Part shown: positions 1 through 5,521 of the stretch, in pieces
Layout of the letters: each line of letters opens with the position of its first letter
How positions within the stretch are numbered: position 1 is the stretch's first letter
Assembly (NCBI GenBank): GCA_022709485.1
Contig: JAKLIS010000095.1
Span: 1-6,057 of the forward strand
Length of the DNA: 6,057 nucleotides
Origin: Elusimicrobiota bacterium
GTDB taxonomy: Bacteria > Elusimicrobiota > Elusimicrobia > F11
Reading direction: 5' to 3'
Notes under the pieces: generated by a model
Databases searched by the model: none
What the model was told of the DNA's origin: nothing
The model's input: the letters and a program-made list of their open reading frames with translations, nothing else
Program-made: the position numbers and the translations under genes

Positions 1-803
1 ACACAGAATTGGACAATATGACCGCCGGGCTTCAGCCGGCGAACCTCATTATTGTCGCCGGCCGGCCTTCCATGGGGAAAACAAGTCTCGTTATCAATAT
101 GGCCGAACACGCGGCCATCGAAAAGAAAACTCCGGTGGTTTTTTTCTCCCTAGAAATGAGCAATCAGGAAATCGCTATGCGGCTTCTATGTTCTCGGGCT
201 CTTTTGAATATGTCCGAAGTGAGGCGCGGTTATTTGGCCCGTAAGAATTGGCCGCGCATTACGTCTGTGGCCTCCGAAATCGCGGAGTCCCCGCTCTTTT
301 TTGATTTCAATACCTCTCCCACCGTGTTAGAAATTCGATCTGCCGCCAGACGATACGCTCACGATTTTCAAAGGAAAGGGACAAAATTGGGATTAATCAT
401 TATCGATTATCTTCAACTCATGCGAGGGGATGGGCGGCAAGAAAGCCGTCAACAAGAAATTTCGGAAATTTCACGAGGACTCAAAGGACTGGCCAGAGAA
501 TTGGAAGTTCCCGTGATTGCCCTCTCGCAGCTCAATCGAAAGCCGGAAGACCGAGGGCGGGAAGGACGGCCCCAGCTATCCGACCTGCGGGAATCCGGCG
601 CACTGGAACAAGACGCGGACGTCGTTATGGCCATTTTCCGAGAGGAAGTGTATCGGCGGGACGATCCGGATGTTCGAGGCAAGGCCAAAATTTTTGTTTT
701 AAAACAGAGGAATGGTCCCATCGGGGATATCGAATTGAATTTCATTGATGAGTGCACGCGATTTGTAAATCCGGAACGGGCGCTTGAGCCTACCCCCGCT
801 TAA
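1..803 (+). CDS. dnaB: Replicative DNA helicase DnaB, C-terminal RecA-like domain (5' truncated)
   Basis: DnaB is the hexameric 5'-3' helicase that unwinds DNA at the replication fork and recruits primase. The window opens inside the gene: the codon frame runs from base 3 (T-E-L-D-N-M-T-A-G), matching the linker/ATPase boundary of DnaB, so the N-terminal primase-interacting domain lies upstream. The TTG at base 9 is an internal Leu codon, not a start. Visible motifs are Walker A GRPSMGKT (bases 60-83), the FFSLEMS motif with the catalytic Glu (about 141-161), Walker B IIIDYLQLM (396-422), the H3 motif VIALSQLNRK (about 513-542), RPQLSDLRESGALEQDAD (about 567-620), and the KQRNGPIG arginine-finger region (about 702-725). 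The C terminus is the normal short tail after FVNPE. No intein interrupts the visible part. The TAA stop is 23 bases before the likely alr start, so co-transcription with alr is likely. The family assignment is secure. Confidence 0.97.
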   Translation, partial: TELDNMTAGLQPANLIIVAGRPSMGKTSLVINMAEHAAIEKKTPVVFFSLEMSNQEIAMRLLCSRALLNMSEVRRGYLARKNWPRITSVASEIAESPLFFDFNTSPTVLEIRSAARRYAHDFQRKGTKLGLIIIDYLQLMRGDGRQESRQQEISEISRGLKGLARELEVPVIALSQLNRKPEDRGREGRPQLSDLRESGALEQDADVVMAIFREEVYRRDDPDVRGKAKIFVLKQRNGPIGDIELNFIDECTRFVNPERALEPTPA

Positions 804-814
804 CGCGCACCCAG

Positions 815-820
815 AGGAGG
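815..820 (+). promoter_or_regulatory. Strong Shine-Dalgarno site AGGAGG for alr
   Basis: A perfect AGGAGG lies 11 bases after the dnaB stop. It ends 6 bases before ATT (827) and 9 bases before ATA (830), both in the alr frame. No ATG, GTG or TTG exists in that frame between the upstream stop (TGA 785-787) and GTG 929, which is more than 100 bases further on and has no comparable ribosome site. The placement argues that alr initiates at 827 or 830. Confidence 0.75.
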
Positions 821-826
821 GCTTTT

Positions 827-1951
827 ATTATAGCGACCCACCCCCAATACCGACCCACTTGGGTCGAGATATCAAAAACCAACTTTCAGTCCAATCTTCT
901 CCAGATTAAAAAGTTTATCGGGCCCGATGTGCGGCTCATGGCTGTTCTTAAAGCCGACGGATATGGACATGGTGCCGAGCCGCTGGCTCAAATCGCCGGT
1001 GAAGGGAATATAGACTTCATCGGGGTATCCAGCTTAGAAGAAGGAATCACCTTAAGAACGGCGGGCATTCGCCTTCCCATCCTAAACTTAGGCGGGATAT
1101 ATCCCCTGGAAAATTTTTCGGTGGCTTTCGAGCATAATCTGATTCCCACCGTGGCCAGTTTCGAAGCGGCCCGAACGCTCTTAAAAATTGCGGAGAGCCG
1201 GAACACACAGGCCTCGTTTCATCTCAAAGTGGACACGGGAATGGGCCGCATCGGAGTCTCCGTGGAAGAAGCCAAAAAGATTTTGAGTTGGACGAAAAAT
1301 AACCCTTCCGCCCTTGCCTCGGGGGTGTACAGTCACTTTTCCTGCGCGGATTCAGATTCCCGTTTTAGTCAAACTCAGCTAAAAAAGTTTGACGAGTTGA
1401 GAAAATTTGCGAAAACTTTGTCTCTTCCTCCCATTCAATTTCACATGGCCAACTCCGCGGCCTTGTTTCGATTTAAAAATTCCCACATGGATATTGTCCG
1501 GCCGGGCTTGGCGATGTATGGCGACTCTTTGGTGGCTTTGCCGAAAGGGGTTAAATTATTCCCCGTTTTAAGCTGGCATTCGAGGATTATTTTTCTTAAA
1601 AAAGTGAAAAAAGGAACTTCGATCAGCTATGGTCAAACGTATATCACTAAGAAAGAAAGCCGTATTGCCACTGTTCCCGTCGGTTATGCCGACGGCATAC
1701 CACGGGCTGTTTCAAATAAAGCGTTTGTTTTGATCGGGGGAAAACGATGTCCCCTGGTGGGTCGGGTGACGATGGACCAGGTTATGGCGGATGTCACAGG
1801 CGTGAACGCCAAAGTGGGAGATGAGGTTATTATGGTGGGTTCTCAGGGGAAAAAAGAAATTAAAATTTCCGAGTGGGCCCGGTGGGCGGGAACTATTTCC
1901 TATGAAATATTTTGCGGAATTTCCAAACGGGTTCCGAGAGTTTACAGGTAA
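827..1951 (+). CDS. alr: Alanine racemase, probable non-AUG start
   Basis: This PLP-dependent cytoplasmic enzyme interconverts L- and D-alanine, supplying D-Ala for peptidoglycan. Numbered from ATT 827 the protein has 374 residues, normal for the family. The N-terminal RPTWVEIS block (851-874) precedes the PLP-lysine motif AVLKADGYGHG (Lys42). Also visible are DTGMGRIGV, the YSHFSCAD motif, RPGLAMYG, the catalytic tyrosine in SISYGQTY (Tyr268), VGYADGIPR, the Met-Asp pair of TMDQVM (Met316-Asp317), and the C-terminal phosphate-contacting Tyr359 in TISYEI. Starting at GTG 929 would give 340 residues and lose the first conserved strand. The open frame encodes that strand without interruption, so the upstream start is preferred; whether the codon used is ATT or ATA, or an ATG altered by mutation or misread, cannot be told here. 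The stop is 4 bases before mlaE. Function is secure; the exact start is not. Confidence 0.93.
   Translation: MIATHPQYRPTWVEISKTNFQSNLLQIKKFIGPDVRLMAVLKADGYGHGAEPLAQIAGEGNIDFIGVSSLEEGITLRTAGIRLPILNLGGIYPLENFSVAFEHNLIPTVASFEAARTLLKIAESRNTQASFHLKVDTGMGRIGVSVEEAKKILSWTKNNPSALASGVYSHFSCADSDSRFSQTQLKKFDELRKFAKTLSLPPIQFHMANSAALFRFKNSHMDIVRPGLAMYGDSLVALPKGVKLFPVLSWHSRIIFLKKVKKGTSISYGQTYITKKESRIATVPVGYADGIPRAVSNKAFVLIGGKRCPLVGRVTMDQVMADVTGVNAKVGDEVIMVGSQGKKEIKISEWARWAGTISYEIFCGISKRVPRVYR
834..866 (+). promoter_or_regulatory. Possible alternative hairpins in the alr initiation region
   Basis: The heptamer CGACCCA occurs at 834-840 and again at 851-857, and its exact reverse complement TGGGTCG is at 860-866. 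The right arm can therefore pair with the near copy (CGACCC, four-base loop ACTT, GGGTCG) or the far copy (7 pairs, 19-base loop). The far pairing would lie within a ribosome's footprint on the start codon and the near one at its edge. Part of the sequence is constrained by the conserved RPTWVE codons, so the structure may be incidental. A regulatory role is inference. Confidence 0.3.
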
Positions 1952-1955
1952 AAAA

Positions 1956-2480
1956 ATGGCAGGGATATTGGGTCGATTCGTTCTTGACTTGGCGGAAGCC
2001 TTGGGCGGCGTGGCGAAGATGTGGCGGGAAACCTTGGCCGCTCTTTTTAAAGGCCAATGGGTTCCGCACTTGACCATCGCCCAGATCATGGAAATTGGCG
2101 TTCGATCGTTTCCCGTGGTCGGGCTTACCTCTCTTTTCACCGGTATGGTGCTGGCTTTTCAAAGCGGATTTTCCTTTATCAAGGTATTCAATGAGCCGAT
2201 TTATGTGGGGTCTGTGGTCGGGCTTTCTTTGGTTAAGGAATTGGGGCCTGTGCTTACTTCCATCGTGATAGCCGGCCGGGTGGGCGCGGCCATTGCCGCA
2301 GAAATTGGAACCATGAATGTCACGGAGCAGTTAGACGCTCTATACACTCTTGGAACAAACCCGGTCCGATATCTGGCCGTTCCACGTTATATCGCCGTCA
2401 TGGTGATGGTTCCCATTCTCGCCGCTTGGCCGACATTATCGGCATTTGGGGCGGATTTATGGTTGCCAATATGCAACTAA
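1956..2480 (+). CDS. mlaE: MlaE-type phospholipid ABC permease, N-terminal fragment (frameshifted)
   Basis: MlaE/YrbE is the inner-membrane permease subunit of the Mla lipid transporter. ATG 1956 is chosen because it lies 4 bases after the alr stop and gives the usual short amphipathic N terminus (MAGILGRFVLDLAEALGG); the frame is open back to 1821, but that would overlap alr deeply. The fragment shows family hallmarks: VVGLTSLFTGMVLAFQ, LVKELGPVLTSIVIAGRVGAA, and the EIGTMNVTEQLDAL coupling region that contacts the ATPase, then NPVRYLAVPR. The first 157 residues are genuine. After PILAA the frame runs into 17 unrelated residues (WPTLSAFGADLWLPICN) and stops. The family sequence continues one frame back from base 2426, as if one T were missing from GCTTTGGCC. 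Restoring it would give a single 260-residue MlaE, the usual size. No second lesion is visible, so a recent mutation or a base-calling error is more likely than an old pseudogene. Confidence 0.85.
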   Translation: MAGILGRFVLDLAEALGGVAKMWRETLAALFKGQWVPHLTIAQIMEIGVRSFPVVGLTSLFTGMVLAFQSGFSFIKVFNEPIYVGSVVGLSLVKELGPVLTSIVIAGRVGAAIAAEIGTMNVTEQLDALYTLGTNPVRYLAVPRYIAVMVMVPILAAWPTLSAFGADLWLPICN

Positions 2481-2737
2481 AAATTCCGGCGAGTGTTTAT
2501 TGGAACGAGGTCAAAACATTTGTGGCGTTGGACGATGTCTACCACGGGATTATTAAGGCCTTCTTTTTCGGAATTATTATCGTAACCACCGCCTGCTACA
2601 AAGGTTTTAAATGCGAAGGAGGTGCGGAAGGCGTCGGAAAAGCCACCACCTCCACCGTGGTTGTGGCGATGGTTTTGATTTTGGTCGGGGACTATTTCTT
2701 GAGCGCGCTGTTGGTCACGATGAGGATCGGCGGATGA
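2426..2737 (+). CDS. mlaE: MlaE-type permease, C-terminal fragment (frameshifted remainder)
   Basis: This is the second half of the same permease, displaced one frame back. From base 2426 it reads L-A-D-I-I-G-I-W-G-G-F-M-V, exactly the segment that should follow PILAA. It continues with the conserved D-DVYHGIIKAFFFGIIIV region, the CYKGF..EGGAEGVGKATT motif diagnostic of MlaE, and a final hydrophobic helix (VVVAMVLILVGDYFLSALLV). It overlaps the N-terminal fragment by 55 bases. Possible independent starts (TTG 2426, ATG 2459) have no convincing ribosome site, so this is probably not a separate gene. The stop TGA 2735-2737 overlaps the mlaF start in an ATGA arrangement, typical of translational coupling in mlaEF pairs. 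Confidence 0.83.
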   Translation: MADIIGIWGGFMVANMQLKIPASVYWNEVKTFVALDDVYHGIIKAFFFGIIIVTTACYKGFKCEGGAEGVGKATTSTVVVAMVLILVGDYFLSALLVTMRIGG

Positions 2738-3498
2738 TTCGAATCAACGGGCTGGAAAAATCTTTTGGAAAAAATCATGTTCTTCGCGGAGTGAATCTGG
2801 AGATAAAAGACGGCGAAACCATTACTGTGATGGGGGGGTCCGGAACCGGGAAAAGCGTACTCATTAAACATATAGTGGGACTCCTAAAACCTGATAAAGG
2901 CCGGATTTTTGTCGATGACGCCGAGGTGACAAAGTTGAAGGAGGAAAATCTTTTTCAAGTTCAAAAGCGATTCGGCTATTTGTTTCAAGGAGCCGCCCTT
3001 TTTGATTCTTTGACAGTCGGAGAAAATGTGGCCTTTGGCCTCCATAATTTGAGGCCCGATTTGGCCAAGCACTGGAAAGATGTGGTGGCGGAGAAACTGT
3101 CCCTTGTGGGTTTGGGTCCCGATGTAAGCAATTTGAAACCGGCGGAGCTGTCCGGAGGAATGAAAAAGCGGGTGGCTCTGGCGCGCGCCATCGCTTATGA
3201 ACCGGACTACGTCCTTTATGATGAACCCACGACCGGCTTGGACCCCATTATGTCGGACGTTATTAACGAATTGATCTTGGCGCTTCAAAAAAAGTTAAAG
3301 GTGACCTCCGTCGTGGTGACGCATGATATGAAGTCGGCCTACAAAGTTTCCAATCGCATCGCGATGCTGTATCAGGGAAAAATAGTGGCTGTGGGAACTC
3401 CCGAGCAAATTCAGAAAACGACGGATCCTTTAGTAAAACAATTTACCACGGGATCTTCCGAAGGCCCTATCAAAATGCAAGTGAAGGCTTTCGAATAG
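2734..3498 (+). CDS. mlaF: MlaF-type ABC transporter ATP-binding protein
   Basis: This cytoplasmic ATPase drives MlaE in phospholipid transport between the two membranes. The start ATG 2734 overlaps the mlaE stop and sits 8 bases after GAGG (2722-2725). It gives 254 residues and the normal first strand MIRINGLEKSFG; the frame stays open upstream to 2611, but there it only shadows mlaE. Motifs in order are Walker A GGSGTGKS (residues 34-41), Q-loop Gln85 in YLFQGAALFDSLTVGENV (the ALFDSLTV stretch is typical of the MlaF/Mkl branch), signature LSGGMKKRVALARA (139-152), Walker B VLYDEPTTGLDP with Asp163-Glu164, and the switch His197 in VVVTHDM. All catalytic residues are present. The C-terminal part, including TPEQIQ and PLVKQFTTG, is also typical of MlaF. 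The mlaD-like gene follows 31 bases later. The intact state suggests the transporter is or was recently functional despite the mlaE frameshift. Confidence 0.95.
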   Translation: MIRINGLEKSFGKNHVLRGVNLEIKDGETITVMGGSGTGKSVLIKHIVGLLKPDKGRIFVDDAEVTKLKEENLFQVQKRFGYLFQGAALFDSLTVGENVAFGLHNLRPDLAKHWKDVVAEKLSLVGLGPDVSNLKPAELSGGMKKRVALARAIAYEPDYVLYDEPTTGLDPIMSDVINELILALQKKLKVTSVVVTHDMKSAYKVSNRIAMLYQGKIVAVGTPEQIQKTTDPLVKQFTTGSSEGPIKMQVKAFE

Positions 3499-3529
3499 TC
3501 CCTTAAAATGAAAAAATCAGTAAATTTTT

Positions 3530-4885
3530 ATGAACCAAGAAACTAAAGTTGGAATGTTTTTACTCGTCGCCATTGCCGCGATTTTGGCGGCGATTATATT
3601 TCTTGGCGATATTCATTTATTTGAAAGGCGGCACCGGTTCCGAATTGATTTCGACAATGTCGAAGCCCTCCCTCCTAAAGCCGCCGTTAAGATTTCCGGG
3701 GTTGAGGTCGGTAAAGTTTTAAGAGTGTCTCTCGTTGATCATCATGCCCGGGTTTTAATCGCCATCGACCCCAGCATCGCCCTTTATGAAAATGCAACGG
3801 CCCGGATAGGGTCGACTGGCATCATCGGAACCCGGTTTGTGGAATTAAAAACAGGGACCTCTGATATGCCGGAATTGCCGAAGGGCTCAATTATTAAAGG
3901 AGTGGGATCGGCCGGGATGGAACAAATGATGGATAAATTATCCAGTTTGTTTGAAGACGACCCAAAATATGGGAACGCCGCAGACAATCTTAAAGCCACC
4001 ATTTCCAATTTCCGCAATATCACAGATTCCTTGAATTCGGCTCTCGCCGATCGGGGAAAAGATTTGGAATCGATTCTTGTCAACGTGAAAGAGATGGCGG
4101 AAAGCGCCAAGGTTTTTGCCGCCGATCTCGAAGACATCACTCAATCCCGAAAAGAAGACATCAAGGTGGCTCTTGCCAAATTCCGGGATATTTCAGAACG
4201 ACTGGATGCCATTATGGTCAAGATCCAAAAGGGTGAAGGGACCATCGGGACTTTGGTGTCTGACGAGAAAACGGCGGCCGATGTGAAGTCGGCGGTGGCT
4301 TCCATACGGGAAACGGCGGATTCGGCCAAAGAGGTTTTGGGGCGCGTGACCCGAATCAATTCCTATTGGAATTACCGTTACCGGTACGATTACAGGGACA
4401 AAGAATCTCGCAGCGACGCGGGCGTGACATTTGTTCCGCGGCCGGGGAAATTTTATGCGGTGGGCGTAACCAATATTGGAGAACGGCCGGACAGGGAAAA
4501 AGAAACCCAATATGAAAGGAAAAACAGAATAACGGCGGTGCTCGGAGGCGAATTGGGGCCTTTAACCGGGTATGCGGGAGCCATTCGGAGTGCGGGCGGC
4601 GTGGGGGGCAGTTTCAGGCCTCTTTGGAAAAGTCCTAAGTGGGGCAGGCGTTTTGAGTTTCAAACTGAAGTTTCCGATTTTTCAAGGGATCGCGTGGTCA
4701 ATGGTGAAGTTTTGGATAAACCCGTTTGGTCGGCGGGAGCTCATTTGGCTCTCACACGGTGGTTATGGGTCGGCGTCCGGCAGGAAGATATGTTGGAACA
4801 TTCCGCTTTTCAAACGTACGCCAACGTGATTCTCTTGGATCGAGACTTTGCCTATCTCTTAGGCCTTTCCGCCCTTGCCCGGTAA
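3530..4885 (+). CDS. mlaD: MlaD-like MCE protein with long helical stalk and putative C-terminal beta-barrel domain
   Basis: MCE proteins form rings that bind phospholipids in the periplasm. The 451-residue protein starts with a short cytoplasmic tip (MNQETKVG) and one membrane helix (about residues 7-26). An MCE domain follows (about 36-113), with VEALPPKAAVKISGVEVGKV (44-63) and GIIGTRFVEL (97-106). Residues about 125-275 are mostly helical and include the common MCE-stalk motif KGEGTIGTLVSDEKTAADV. Residues 277-451 change character: alternating aromatic/polar strands (YWNYRYRYDY, KFYAVGVTNIG, RRFEFQTEV, SAGAHLALTRWLWVGV, FAYLLGLSAL) separated by charged turns, resembling an outer-membrane barrel. 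E. coli MlaD is about 183 residues and lacks this extension. The protein may therefore span the periplasm; a fused-barrel MlaD has, as I recall, been reported in Veillonella parvula. The ribosome site upstream of ATG 3530 is weak and AT-rich. The MCE assignment is firm; the barrel is inferred from residue pattern. Confidence 0.92.
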   Translation: MNQETKVGMFLLVAIAAILAAIIFLGDIHLFERRHRFRIDFDNVEALPPKAAVKISGVEVGKVLRVSLVDHHARVLIAIDPSIALYENATARIGSTGIIGTRFVELKTGTSDMPELPKGSIIKGVGSAGMEQMMDKLSSLFEDDPKYGNAADNLKATISNFRNITDSLNSALADRGKDLESILVNVKEMAESAKVFAADLEDITQSRKEDIKVALAKFRDISERLDAIMVKIQKGEGTIGTLVSDEKTAADVKSAVASIRETADSAKEVLGRVTRINSYWNYRYRYDYRDKESRSDAGVTFVPRPGKFYAVGVTNIGERPDREKETQYERKNRITAVLGGELGPLTGYAGAIRSAGGVGGSFRPLWKSPKWGRRFEFQTEVSDFSRDRVVNGEVLDKPVWSAGAHLALTRWLWVGVRQEDMLEHSAFQTYANVILLDRDFAYLLGLSALAR

Positions 4886-4948
4886 GCTTGCCCGCAAAGT
4901 TTCATTTTAATAACGTGATCGCAGAAATGATTCGTTTTGACCTAATTT

Positions 4949-4954
4949 GGGGGG
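4949..4954 (+). promoter_or_regulatory. G-rich ribosome binding site deciding the TTG start at 4962
   Basis: A run of six G residues ends 7 bases before TTG 4962. It would lie inside the coding region if the earlier in-frame TTG (4947) were used, and no ribosome site precedes 4947. The spacing therefore favours 4962. G-only runs are imperfect Shine-Dalgarno matches, so support is moderate. Confidence 0.5.
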
Positions 4955-4961
4955 CAATTTC

Positions 4962-5507
4962 TTGAACAAACCGACTCGATTATATTCTCTTTCTCAAGTG
5001 GGCGGTCAATGTGTCATGGTGCTGGAAGAAATTGACGGCCCTCGGCTTCTTCCCATTTGGATTGGCCTTTATGAAGGCGGCGCCATTGGGATGGCTCTGG
5101 CCGGCCAACAATTTCCCCGGCCTTTGACGCACGATTTGCTTCTTCAAATGGTCAATGAATTGGGAGCTTCGGTGGAAGCGGTCATCATTACAGAACTCAA
5201 AGACTCCACTTTTTTTGCCGAGATACGGATTAAGAAGGCGGAAAGTGTGATTGTGATTGACGCCCGGCCGAGCGATTCCGTGGCTCTGGCTGTCCGAGCG
5301 AATTGCCCCATTTTGGTCAACGACAAAGTTTTTGAATCATGTCCCGAACTTTTAAAACCCATATCTGAAGATGAAGTGTCCGACTTCAAGAAAAAACTGG
5401 AAAACATGAAGCCGGAAGATTTTTTTAAAGACCTTAAGAACAAGGAAGACGATAAAAAACAAAATAATGGGGGAGACGCGGACCTTCCCCCGAATCCGCA
5501 AAGTTAA
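4962..5507 (+). CDS. DUF151 / bifunctional nuclease (BFN) domain protein
   Basis: This is a small cytoplasmic protein of the DUF151 family. A plant member was described as a bifunctional RNase/DNase, but the role of most bacterial members is uncertain. From TTG 4962 it has 181 residues. Family features are clear: CVMVLEEIDGPRLLPIWIG with the following Glu38, the PRPLTHDLL block (52-60), VEAVIITELKDSTFFAEI, and DARPSDSVALAVRA (100-113). Next comes the usual acidic tail motif EDEVSDFKKKLENMKPEDF. The last 25 or so residues are low-complexity (Lys/Asp/Asn, then PPNPQS) and probably disordered. An alternative in-frame TTG at 4947 would add five residues. A 61-base gap separates mlaD from that TTG, the longest gap so far, so a promoter could lie there, but none is convincing. 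The stop overlaps the ribosome site of the next gene, implying translation in one message with it. Confidence 0.9.
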   Translation: MNKPTRLYSLSQVGGQCVMVLEEIDGPRLLPIWIGLYEGGAIGMALAGQQFPRPLTHDLLLQMVNELGASVEAVIITELKDSTFFAEIRIKKAESVIVIDARPSDSVALAVRANCPILVNDKVFESCPELLKPISEDEVSDFKKKLENMKPEDFFKDLKNKEDDKKQNNGGDADLPPNPQS

Positions 5508-5513
5508 AGGAGA
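5506..5513 (+). promoter_or_regulatory. Ribosome binding site AAAGGAGA of the PIN/TRAM gene
   Basis: AAAGGAGA overlaps the TAA stop of the DUF151 gene; its AGGAG core (5508-5512) is 9 bases before ATG 5522. This good site fixes the start of the downstream gene and suggests coupled expression of the two genes. Confidence 0.75.
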
Positions 5514-5521
5514 TTTCGACC

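Noticed and set aside
1821..1955. Extending mlaE upstream to 1821 (or ATG 1902).
   Set aside because: That sequence is the shadow of the conserved alr C terminus and does not resemble an MlaE N terminus. ATG 1956 fits family length and spacing.
1712..2162. Minus-strand open frames here and elsewhere (for example 449-757, 2884-3288, 3784-4510, 5734-6050).
   Set aside because: All lie antisense to well-supported genes, show no family motifs and have no ribosome sites.
2421..2443. Programmed -1 frameshifting in mlaE: GCCGA (2429-2433) and TCGGC (2439-2443) form a small hairpin right after the frame change.
   Set aside because: There is no X-XXY-YYZ slippery heptamer, the stem has only 5 pairs and begins too close to the shift. 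A missing T explains the data more simply.
3508..3546. A 12-codon mini-ORF (ATG 3508) overlapping the mlaD start, as a possible leader peptide.
   Set aside because: It has no ribosome site and no regulatory codon pattern; in such an AT-rich gap it is likely chance.
4886..4961. Promoter before the DUF151 gene (TTGCCC at 4888 with TAATAA at 4908, or TTGACC at 4937).
   Set aside because: The first pair has a 14-base spacer, too short for a sigma70-type promoter, and TTGACC has no suitably placed -10 before the gene. The region is AT-rich but not convincing.
5469..5491. Hairpin GGGGGA ... TCCCCC near the end of the DUF151 gene as a terminator.
   Set aside because: It lies inside coding sequence, has an 11-base loop and no T-run follows. 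The next gene starts 30 bases later in an operon-like arrangement.
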